Under the pieces are notes generated by a model that saw only the letters and a program-made list of their open reading frames with translations, did not search any database and was not told the DNA's origin. From Favolaschia claudopus (taxonomy: Eukaryota; Basidiomycota; Agaricomycetes; Agaricales; Mycenaceae), in contig JAWWNJ010000182.1 of NCBI GenBank assembly GCA_037176885.1, positions 248,001-312,000 of the forward strand: a DNA stretch of 64,000 nt, in the 5' to 3' direction. This document shows, piece by piece, positions 24,801 through 34,109 of the stretch. Position 1 is the first letter of the stretch, and each line of letters starts with the position of its first letter. Made by a program: the position numbers and the translations under genes.

Positions 24801-25770
24801 TTGCGGCTTCGCGGCAAATTCTGCTGTCGGTAAGGCACTGCAAAGCGTTGAGGTCTTGGGGGCAGAGGGTGTGGAGTTGTTTGCGTCGTTGAATGATGCA
24901 ATGGAATGTAAACCTATCAACCTCCACGCCTTTGACGTCCGCTCAAGTGGGTTTATTTCCAGGGACCGAAAACGCGTACCTGCGGGCTTGGTTCAGGTCA
25001 CAAAAGTCAGAAGTCACTGCGTACGGTGAGTCTCCACACATATGCGTCTCGAACTACGAACGATGTCAGTTTTCTTCAGTGTTGCCCGGACGGCAGGACT
25101 CCAATTTGACGTTGCACGATGCCGGTTCGTTGGTTGGATCGCCGAGAAGGTCTCATTTACGGGCGGTGGGCGATAGAACGATAGCCAACGGCAAGCTGCT
25201 TGCCAAAGTTCGCAGTGCAGCGCTGACAAATGTTGAATTTAGAAGTTCAACCGAGTTCTCCGGGCATCTCGGCCGAACCGTACAACACCTTTGTCAAAGC
25301 GTTTTCTTCCTATGGAGACGAGGATTTGGATCAGTTCAGCGCTATGCTGTCTTATCTACAGCGTATCTCTGCTCCAGAAGGTCTCGTCCTCTGGAAGCAG
25401 GACGATCCTGCCGACGGGCTGTATATAGTCGAATCCGGCCTCCTGCGAGCTTCGTATAGATTCTCGAATCACTCAGAGGCCATCGTGGAGTCCATGGTTC
25501 CGGGGACATTAGCGGGAGAGTTGTCAGCATTGTCCAACTTACCTCGCAACGCCTCGGTTATCGTTGAACGTCCTGCGGTGCTGTGGAAGTTGAGTTTGGA
25601 AAGTTTGCGGAGATTGGAAGAGCAGGAACCCGTACTTGCTCGGAGGTTTACGCAACTTGTTCTGAAAGGTATGGGCCGATCTTGTTCGTCACCCCGCTTA
25701 TTAACAGCTTTTCGCAGCTGCAAAAATCGACAACGACATCTTGCTTTCTGCTCTAGCATCAAGGCAGTGA
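21816..25770 (+). CDS. SLC26/SulP-family transporter with STAS and cyclic-nucleotide-binding domains (Vsb1/YGR125W-like)
   Basis: About 18 exons run from ATG at 21816 to TGA at 25768-25770. A Ser/Pro-rich disordered N-terminus of about 180 residues precedes the membrane domain. That domain contains [53 protein letters not shown] and [15 protein letters not shown]. It is followed by a STAS domain ([21 protein letters not shown]) and then a cAMP-receptor-like domain ([36 protein letters not shown]). Yeast YGR125W/Vsb1, with the same arrangement, is a vacuolar protein needed for basic amino-acid storage. By analogy the product is probably vacuolar. Substrate and ligand are not shown by sequence. 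Its neighbour CFIm25 is divergent, with 216 bases between the starts. Confidence 0.85.
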
Positions 25771-25914
25771 CGTTCGATCGCTCACTCTAATTTATCATAT
25801 ACGATTTAGACATTCTTTGGTTTATAGTTTATTGATTTATTTCTCGATCCATGTACTCTATAGCAATCGCATGGCTATACTCACGCACGGAGGACGATAG
25901 GTCCAACCACAATA

Positions 25915-26190
25915 ATGTCTTTTCGTTTCAGACACCTCGTATTTCCGCCAGCGACTCGTCTTCATTTGAATCCAATTCACCACCCCGATCCAAGTGTTTT
26001 CCGAATCGAACGAGGGCAGGGTGAAAATTCAAAGCCTACGGTTATGACCAGCGCTTCATATATATCGTTCGGCTTGGGGAAATGGGCTTGTCCTGGTCGG
26101 ATTTCTGGGTGTGTTTTTCGTATGATCTAGACGATCCAACATGACATTGTCTGTCCAGCTGTATCTGAGATTAAGATCTGCCTCCGCAGG
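25915..26190 (+). pseudogene. Cytochrome P450 fragment (heme-binding region only)
   Basis: The frame from 25915 encodes NPIHHPDPSVF and then FGLGKWACPGR, the heme-cysteine loop FxxGxxxCxG of P450s. After about 70 codons it ends, and a trace of the next helix (VSEIKICLRRES) appears near 26155-26200 in a broken context. There is no N-terminal part, membrane anchor or I-helix anywhere nearby. This is a relic of a once longer gene or a copied terminal exon. Confidence 0.75.
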
Positions 26191-26605
26191 GAGAGTTGAT
26201 TTTGGAGCCGTTTTCATTTTGCTTGAATGGCTGATACTTAGAGTATGTCCGGCATGCCGTTACAGTGCTTGTAACTGTGGTTTATTTAAGAATGTACAAC
26301 TTCCAGAATGAGATTGTGAACCATGAATCAAATGCAACTCGCACATGTATGCATCTCTTCGGTATACAATTGATGAGAACTCAAGCGCCAAACGAATTAC
26401 AGTAATTGACGACTGATTCCGAATGTTAAAACGTGAACTCATACACCAAAAAAGGATGCCGGTGGGGGGACAGACACTGACTGATAAGTGAGACCCTTCC
26501 CGTGGCGCTAAGGCTGCACTTCTTGGCACCCAGACCTGTCTCATCGCCCATGGATGAGATGACTGCACAATCGCAGCCCGGTCCAACCCGCACAGCCAAT
26601 TGTTA

Positions 26606-26700
26606 TGTGTCTCCGACGGGAATTGAACCCGCGGTTTTCACCACTTTGAGATGTGATTAGACTTAGCTGGTGAACCAACTTTGCCAAAGAGGCACGGAGA
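26606..26700 (-). other. tRNA-like sequence with A-box and B-box
   Basis: Read on the minus strand, a B-box (GGTTCAATTCCC) and an A-box-like stretch (TGGCAAAGTTGG) are correctly ordered. The outer ends TCTCCG and CGGAGA are complementary. The expected D and anticodon stems do not fold well: the best inner stem is TTCACCA/TGGTGAA with a 24-base loop. The isotype is therefore unclear, and this is more likely a tRNA pseudogene or tRNA-derived repeat than a working gene. Confidence 0.4.
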
Positions 26701-26803
26701 TTAACATATATGACAGAGTCAAGGGGTAAATGTTGCACTTAAGTGGGTGGGCATGACAAGCAACTTATATCTATGCAAATGCAAATCATCTATGAAAACG
26801 TCT

Positions 26804-26828
26804 GGGGAAGGGTTGAAAAACCTTCCCC
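26804..26828. repeat. Short GC-rich hairpin
   Basis: GGGGAAGG and CCTTCCCC face each other around a nine-base loop, followed by GGTTTTTT. It lies 105 bases from the tRNA-like sequence. No function is established. Confidence 0.5.
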
Positions 26829-27710
26829 GGTTTTTTACCCGTTATCGCTTTGGCAAAAAAAATCCTGCATCCGACGTAGTGTGAACGAACGAGTCAAATT
26901 TTAGGAGGCACCCCCGTACATATACTTAAAGTCCTACCCAACGTCTTCCAGTATTCGCTGCAAAGCATTGAGTAGAAACTGTAGAATTCCGGATACTTTC
27001 CAACAATTACCGCATTGAGCTCGATATTGTTGATGAGCATCACAGAACCGACGGGGATATTAGAATTCCCAGGGCGCGTCAAATTACGAAATGGCGCGTC
27101 GGCAGAGGATGCGTCGTACTTATTACTTAGGCTGCACGAACACTGTACGAACCCAGCGAGCTCGTTGACCAATTTGGCAAGATACGTACCTCACGTGAAG
27201 TGTGTTTCTTACTCAGAGGTTCGGAACAGGTTCCATTTTACTGGCATCGGATCAAAAGCGGACGCGTCCTTGAAGTACGGACGACGGAGGCAAGCCGCAG
27301 TCGTGGATCTTGGAGACGAGTTTCTAGTAGTAGCGCGAGTGGTCAGGCCTGCTGCCTGTTTCGATGTAGTTTACCATTGGAAAAGCAGCGATCACGAAGT
27401 CGCGGCGTTACAAACACGAGTAAACATTGCTCGTCCAAAATCCTAAATAGGAAACTTTCGAAACCAGGCAACGACAGCACGAAGGAAGAACAAAGGGGCT
27501 AACAACCAAAAACTAACGAGAGTGATCAAGCCCGGCATAGATTTCGAGTTCCACTGGCAACGCTGAGTCGACGACTTACAAAGAAAGTTGCTTACGTGGA
27601 CTAATTTGAGGGCGATCAAAGCGGGCGACCAACAAGTTTTGCAGTGATGCCGACGAGACGCGACTCACTTGCGCGCCGTCCTTAGAGCGTATCCGGCTGG
27701 AGGACGCCAG
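26829..27710. other. Intergenic stretch with a possible short membrane-anchored ORF (-)
   Basis: On the minus strand an ATG at 27538 opens a 31-codon hydrophobic segment (MPGLITLVSFWLLAPLFFL...). It might be a signal anchor spliced to exons further left, but no consistent gene model or family was found. Open frames at 26894-27172 (-) and 27015-27446 (+) overlap each other and show no domain. Confidence 0.3.
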
Positions 27711-27718
27711 TATAAAAG
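27711..27718 (+). promoter_or_regulatory. TATA box of the NmrA-family gene
   Basis: TATAAAAG lies 58 bases upstream of the ATG at 27769, in a usual TATA position. Confidence 0.6.
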
Positions 27719-27768
27719 GGTCGCGATGTTCGACTTGAAGAAGTCAAACACAAATCAACTCCTCATCC

Positions 27769-28782
27769 ATGTCTTCTCTACACCAATCTTTCGCAGTTGT
27801 CGGCGGGGGCAAGCTCGGGATGCCCATCGTAAAAGCCCTATCTGCGCAAGGCGCTACCGTTGTATTGTTGTCTCGTTCCGGTCTGGACGATACGAAGCTG
27901 GAGACGCTCCCCGCCAAAGTGTCGGTTGCCAAGGTCGACACGGCAGATTCGGCGGCGGTTGCTGCGATTTTCGAGCAGCATAAAGTCGATGTTGTGGTTT
28001 CCACTATTAGCTCCGCTGCTGTTGGGGCACAAACCGTTTTGGTGGACGCGGCGAAGAGGGCGGGGGTTAAATTGTTTGTTCCTTCCGAGTTCGGGATGAG
28101 CACCGAAGGGGATGTGAATAATCCCAAGAATAAGATTATAGGTGTGTTTCTTTCTCCTCGTAGTTTTTGATATTCGGCTGATTAAATGATAGCATATGCC
28201 AAATCCGTTGGGGTTCCATACGCCAGGTTCTTCGTAAGTTGTTCTGTTGAATTTTGGATGGAATGACGACTGAGGTGTCCTTCAGAACGGAATGATCACC
28301 GAGTTCTTGCCAATGCTTATTGGAGTCAAGGAGCACGGCAAGGTCAGAATTGTGGGTAAAGGGGATGCGCCGGTTTCTTTTACTTCCATCGCGGACGTTA
28401 CAGGTAGGCATTGATATCATCCCGTGCCCTTGAGATCGTCGAGCTAATGAGAAACATATTCACAGGTTTCGTAGCATACGTGCTGACATCGCTCGCTCCC
28501 GGTGAGCTGGAAAACCGGACCTTCCGTCTTGAAGGAGACCGCGCAACTATGAACGAGCTTGGGGGGATTTTCAACACGGAGGTTGAGCATGTCGATGAGA
28601 TCTCTGGGCCGATGGGAGGATTTGCGACGATGATGCTGAGGCTTGTGGATACGGGCGTGGGGAGCACGGGATGGGATGCAGAGAAGAAGGCGGAGAAGAC
28701 GGGAGCCGAGGCTGCGGGGAGTGCGAATGGGCTTTGGCCTGGTCATCATTGGAAGAGTATCAAGGAGGTGCACAATCTGTAG
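27769..28782 (+). CDS. NmrA-like / isoflavone-reductase-like NAD(P)-binding protein
   Basis: Four exons, join(27769..28141,28193..28233,28286..28403,28466..28782), give 282 aa. The N-terminus AVVGGGKLGMPIVKALSAQG is a Rossmann nucleotide-binding loop. Then come VVSTISSAAVGAQ, the conserved LFVPSEFGM, YARFFNGMITEFLP, and FTSIADVTGFVAYVLTSL. These are typical of the atypical short-chain dehydrogenases related to NmrA and phenylcoumaran reductase. They either reduce aromatic substrates or sense NAD(P) ratio. A TATA box lies upstream, fitting regulated expression. The substrate is unknown. Confidence 0.9.
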
Positions 28783-29694
28783 AGTTTGACCTGTAAACAG
28801 GAAGAAGTGGGTTGAAAGTCGTACAAAGAAGAGCATTTAGTAGTTCAGGTCCTACCACGGATCGTCGCCGGAGTTTCCACCTCTTCATCCTCTTCAGAAT
28901 CAGAACCACCGTCTTTTTCGTTTTCGTTCTGAGCCCGCTGACCAACTTCTGTGTCGGGCATTGCGCTTGAGCGTTCTACGTCCAGCGCCTTCAGCAGAAT
29001 CAGTGGCTTGATTATTGTTTTCGCATCGCTCGATTCGCTCCTGATTGCTCGTGTAGTGGAAATGAGATGTCCGCACTCAGCGCATCACAGTTTCAGTGGG
29101 TGATATTGCTCCGAAAGATGCTGCATGAAGTGTTTTCAGAGCATGAGCAGAAAAGGCACAGAAACGTGCATAACCTTGGGGTCGGATGAATTTGTTTGCA
29201 TGATGTTTTCAACAGGCAGATAGTTCTTACTATAGAGACATTGACGGGAGACAGGTGGAAATGCAGGTAGATCCAAGTGCGTTCGAATTGATCTCTTCAA
29301 ACAAGAGAAATGCGGTATTCTCTTATTGTGTGGTATTTTTCTGATAAGAAATAGTCGTTCTTCTGTTCATCTACCCACTGGCACCTCTGCTGGTCGGGGA
29401 AAGGCCTCAGCACGCGCATGGTGTTGGGATGGACCCGGATGGTTGGACCAACCTCCATTGATTCCGAGTCAACCGTCGACCGATGACTCAGGTAGTTTCT
29501 CAGCAGAGTCAAGCACAGTCGCACGCGGGTTATGAGTGTGAGTACAGCTGCGCATCGAACAATAAGGTATTGAACGAGTCAAAGACATGAGGGTCAAAGC
29601 GAGGCTGAAATAGGAAGGAGAGCAAACAAGCGCAAATCAACCATTGTTCGCCTATAAATGTGTCAATGGGTTCTCTTGCTCTGGATCCCCCTCC
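28783..29694. other. Gene-poor stretch with a possible small relic ORF (-)
   Basis: On the minus strand, 28848-29090 reads as CAECGHLISTTRAIRSES... and ends in a Ser/Glu/Asp-rich tail, and it looks like real protein. A TGA lies directly upstream in frame (LKL-stop-CAECG), with a plausible intron further upstream (acceptor ATGCAG). It may be the end of a decayed gene. The remaining sequence up to the ABC start is promoter or leader with nothing recognisable. Confidence 0.3.
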
Positions 29695-32600
29695 ATGTCT
29701 CGCTCTTTTCACGACTCTGAGGTGGTCGCTGGCGATCCTTATGTCTCTCGCGTTTCTGACGACTCTCAATGTGGAGAAACTGACTTCCTAATCACTAATG
29801 ACCTCCCCAACGTTAACCCAACTAATATTGCCACTTCGCGGTGGCCACTCTTTTCGCTTCTTGAACGACAACAACGACTCTTTTTGCTCACCCCGGCGCT
29901 GCTTTCCTCGGTCCTAACGGGTGCCGTCGCGCCGTTGATGACCATGGTCATTGGCCACGCCTTTGACGCTTTTTCGCAATTCTCTGCGCCGGGAGAACCC
30001 AAGGATCTTCTTGTCCATCGAGTTGGGGTGGTAGCACTGCACCTTGTTGGCCTTGCTGTCAGCTCTTTTGCTCTGAGCAGCCTGACGAGTTATCTCTGGA
30101 TTTTCACTGGCGAGCACACGGTTCTGCAATTGCGCAAGCGCGTCTACGCGTCTGTCGCGGCCAAGGGCATGGTATGGTTCGATACTGCAGATGACGAACA
30201 AGGGCCTCTTGGCTCCGGTGGACTCATGGCACAGTTTGCAAAGTACGTGCGCTCGCTCGTCGAATACATGTTTCTTATTTTCTCAGAGAAACTGACGAAG
30301 TCCGGTCGGCCTCTTCCCTCGCCACCGGGCGCATCATCGAATACCTCACCACCTTCACCACCTGCCTCGTCCTCGCGTTCTCTCGCTCCTCCTCCCTCAC
30401 CCTCGTCGTCCTTTCCGCCGTCCCAGTCCTAGTCATCATCCAAGCCCTCTCCCAACTCGTCGCCGGCCCCCTCCTCACCATCGAGCGCCAGCAAACCGCC
30501 GTCGCAGCCACCCTCGTCGACCGCACCACCACCCCCAGCGGCATCAGCACCGTCAAAGCCTTCACCGCCGCCTCGCACGAGCAGAACCTACTCTCCGCCG
30601 TCCTGCAGCGCATGGAGTCCGCCGTGTGGAAGCTCGTCGCGGTCTGGGGGCTCACCTCGGGTCTCGCGCAATTCGTCATGATGGGCATGTTCGTGCAGGG
30701 CTTCTGGTTTGGCGCGAGCGTCGTCAGGGCGGGCAAGATGGGCGCCGGGGACGTGATGACCGTGTTCTGGGCTTGTTTAATGGCTGCGACCAATCTGCAG
30801 CTTTGCATCCCGCAGTTCATCGTCTTGTCGCGCGGACAGTTCGCCCTTCAGTCTCTCCTTGCCCTTGTGGACGCTCATGCGGAAGAAGAAGTCGAACCCC
30901 TTACGACGATCCCATGCCGCTCAGACATTCTGCTGCAAGACGTCTCATTCAGTTACCCTTCGCGGCCAACCGTTCCCATCCTGCGTACGGCAACCCTATC
31001 GTTCCTAGCCCGCAACACGACGTTCATCGTTGGCGCATCCGGCTCCGGGAAGAGCACCGTAGCGCATCTCCTCGCTGGGCTCTATGCCCCGCAATCTGGC
31101 GCTATCCTCCTCGACGACCGCCCCATCCACGACACTCGTCTCCTGGACGTCGCTGTGGTTGGCCAGGGCCAGGCATGCGCTCTATTCGAGATGAGCATCC
31201 ACGCTAATGTCGCGCTGGGCCGACGCGGCGGCTTTGCTACGCGCGACGAGGTGGAGGCCGCGTGCAAGAGGGTGTTGATGCACGAGTTTATCTGTGGGCT
31301 GCCTGATGGGTATGACACGATGCTGGGTGCTGAGGGAACGAGTCTTAGTGGTGGGCAAGCACAGCGCCTTGCGATTGCGCGCGCGATGCTCCGGGATCCG
31401 GATGTTCTGGTTCTTGGTTCGTTTTTTCTTTCTCTCCCTACATATCACTCGTTTGCTGACTTGACTTTTCTGACTCGCAGACGAGGCGACCTCTGCGTTA
31501 GACCCCTCATCTCGTATAGCCGTCTTCAACGCCATTCGCTCATGGCGCAAAGCCCGCACGACCATCGTCATCACACACGACCTGGCGCAAATCGAAGCGG
31601 ACGACTTTGTCTATGTGTTGCAAGATGGCTGCGTTGTGGAGAGCGGGCGTCGAGCGGATTTGGACTCGTATGTCTGCGGTGTATTTGGGAGCATCGCTGC
31701 TGCTGCCTCTCCTGCTCCCATCCCGCAAGACGAAGTGGTACCTTCTCTGGCGGTCCCAGCGATGAACACGGACGACCTCCTCCCAACTCCACGCCCTGCT
31801 CCTTTTGGTCATCTTTCTCTGCCGACTTTGTCCCTGGCGCCTTCCGCGGTCACTCGCGTTGCTCGTGTCGCGCAGCTTACGACCGTTATGAATCCCTCAA
31901 CACGCCGCACGCCGAATCCATATAAACCGCTTCCCGCGCCTTCCACCGTTCTTGTCCGGCCCTCCGTCCCTCGTTCCACGCAGTACGATCTCTTCTTAGA
32001 GAAGGACGGCGAGGTTTCGTTCCACAGCGACATCAAAGTCACTGTAGCCTCCTCGCCCTCGGACGTCAACAGCGCTCTTACACCCTGGACGCTCCTCCGC
32101 GACATCTACCCCACCATCCCCCACAAACCCCTCGTCTTCCTCGGGCTCCTCGTCTGCCTCCTCAGCGGCGCCACCACCCCCGTCTTCTCCTTCCTCCTCT
32201 CCCGCCTCCTCTTCGAGGTGTCGACCGGCGCGCACGACGCCGCCATCATCAACAAATACGGCGCCATCGTCCTCGCCGTCGCCGCGCTCGACGGCCTCTT
32301 CATGGGCCTCAAATACTTCCTCATGCAAGCCACCGCCATGGCCTGGGTCAATCGGCTCCGCAACACCGCGTTCGCGCGCGTGCTCGGGCAGGACAAACGC
32401 TGGTTCGACAGCCGCGCGGCGGGGGTGTTGAGTCTTGTGTTGATCAAGGACGGGGACGATGCGCGCGAGCTGCTCGCGGGCGTGGCGGGGCAGGTGCTTG
32501 TTGTGGGCGCGATGTTTTCGGTTGGGTTTGTATGGGCGTTGGTCAAGGGGTGGCAGTTGGCGCTGGTGGGGTTTGCTGTCGTTCCCGTGTTTGGGGCTGC

Positions 32601-33922
32601 GATGGCAGCGCAGGCGGGGGTCGTTGCGCGATGTGAAGCGAGGAATAAGCACGCTAAGGAGGAAGTCTCTCGGCGGTATTATGAGGTGAGTTGTTCCACG
32701 CCGAATTTCTGCTTTTGTTAGGTTACTGAGCGGCCGTACAGACCATCTCTAGTATCCGCGCTATTAGGTCAATGCGGTTTGAAACGGTGTTCCGTACTCA
32801 GTTTGACAAAGCGGCGGAACGCGCGCTCCGTGTTGCACGCAAGGGCGCGTTTGTGGAAGGGTGCACCTATGGTGTTGCCTGCGGCCTCATCTACCTCGCT
32901 GAGGCTTTACTCTTCTACTTTGGCGCTGTTCTCGTTGCACGAGGCACCTACACCTACCTTCAAATGGTTCAGGTGCTCAACCTGGTTGTTTTCACGGTGA
33001 CAATCGGCTCTCAGCTCATGGCTTTCAGTATGTTTTTTCAATCGTTTGGTTCTGTTTTTCTCTTACTAATATCTCTCCAGCCCAACGAATTGCGAAGAGT
33101 ATGCAAGCGACTCGCGATTTCAGTGAATTGCTCCACCTTCCAACCCGCACAGACGAGTCCAATGGGTTTCTTCGCCCGCGTCTCGATGGAGCGATAACGT
33201 TCCGCGATGTAGCCTTCTCGTACGCAGGGCACACGGACGTTCCTGTGCTTCAGGATATCAACATGGAAATTCGGTCAGGAGATTGCGTGGCGGTCGTCGG
33301 TGCCTCTGGTTCCGGCAAAAGTACCATCGCTGCCTTGCTGCAACGTCTCTACGAACCTTCCTACGGCTCCATCACCATCGGTCTAGACAATCTGCGGTCC
33401 ACCGATGTTGGACACCTTCGCCAGCATGTTTCCGTCGTCAGCCAGCAACCGACTCTATTCGACGGTACCGTTGCAGAAAACATCGCCTACGGAAGCGACA
33501 CTTTGACGGAAACAGACATACGGACGGCTGCTGAAGCGGCTAACGTTCACGACTTCATTATGAGTCTGCCCCAGGGCTACGAAACCCCTGTCGGCGAGAA
33601 TGCCACCCTCATTTCGGGCGGGCAGGCGCAGCGGCTTCAGATCGCTCGTGCGCTTGCGCGTACATCAAGAATACTTATTTTAGACGAATGCACGTCCGCC
33701 CTGGACGATGCGAACCAGGCGGCTGTCTTGGATACCATCCGGCACGCCAAAGTCGGCCGCACGACTCTCATGATTACTCACAAGATTCCGGTGATGAAGA
33801 TGTGCGACCGTGTGCTTGTTGTGCATGACGGACGCATTGCGGAAGAGGGGACTTATGACGAGCTCATCCGCCGCCGAGGAGTGTTTGCGGCGCTGGTGAA
33901 AGAGGAGAGCTTTGTTGCATGA
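29695..33922 (+). CDS. Full-size ABCB-type exporter, probably Ste6-like pheromone transporter
   Basis: Five exons, join(29695..30242,30287..31416,31481..32685,32742..33027,33081..33922), give 1336 aa arranged TMD-NBD-TMD-NBD. NBD1 has Walker A GASGSGKST (about residue 430), signature LSGGQAQRLAIARA and DEATSALD. NBD2 has GASGSGKST (about 1130), ISGGQAQRLQIARA and LDECTSALD, with the ITHK switch. A Ser/Pro-rich linker of about 150 residues joins the halves. The divergent membrane domains, the ISGGQAQRLQ motif and the long linker suit fungal Ste6, which exports farnesylated mating pheromone, rather than Mdr1-type pumps. No pheromone or receptor gene is seen nearby, so the substrate is inferred only. 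The ATG at 29695 is used because the upstream in-frame start is TTG. Confidence 0.85.
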
Positions 33923-34109
33923 TATCAGTCAAATCACTTTCTTTACATCACATACACACACACTGTAGCGTTACCCATATCCAAACTGTATTCCATTCTT
34001 TGCGATACCCCAATCTGATTCCTTCATCTTACATCTACGTGCGAGGAGTGAAATTTGGGTATTGCGAGTTAGTATACATGAAAATCCGGGTAAGTATGTC
34101 TACAACGAT

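Noticed and set aside
26804..26840. Hairpin plus T-run as a bacterial intrinsic terminator or sign of bacterial DNA
   Set aside because: The surroundings are spliced eukaryotic genes. It is kept only as a repeat of unknown role.
31996..32652. Long antisense ORF opposite the ABC transporter (218 codons)
   Set aside because: It is a shadow of the GC-rich coding strand. Its composition (Glu/Gly/Arg/His runs) is a frame artefact.
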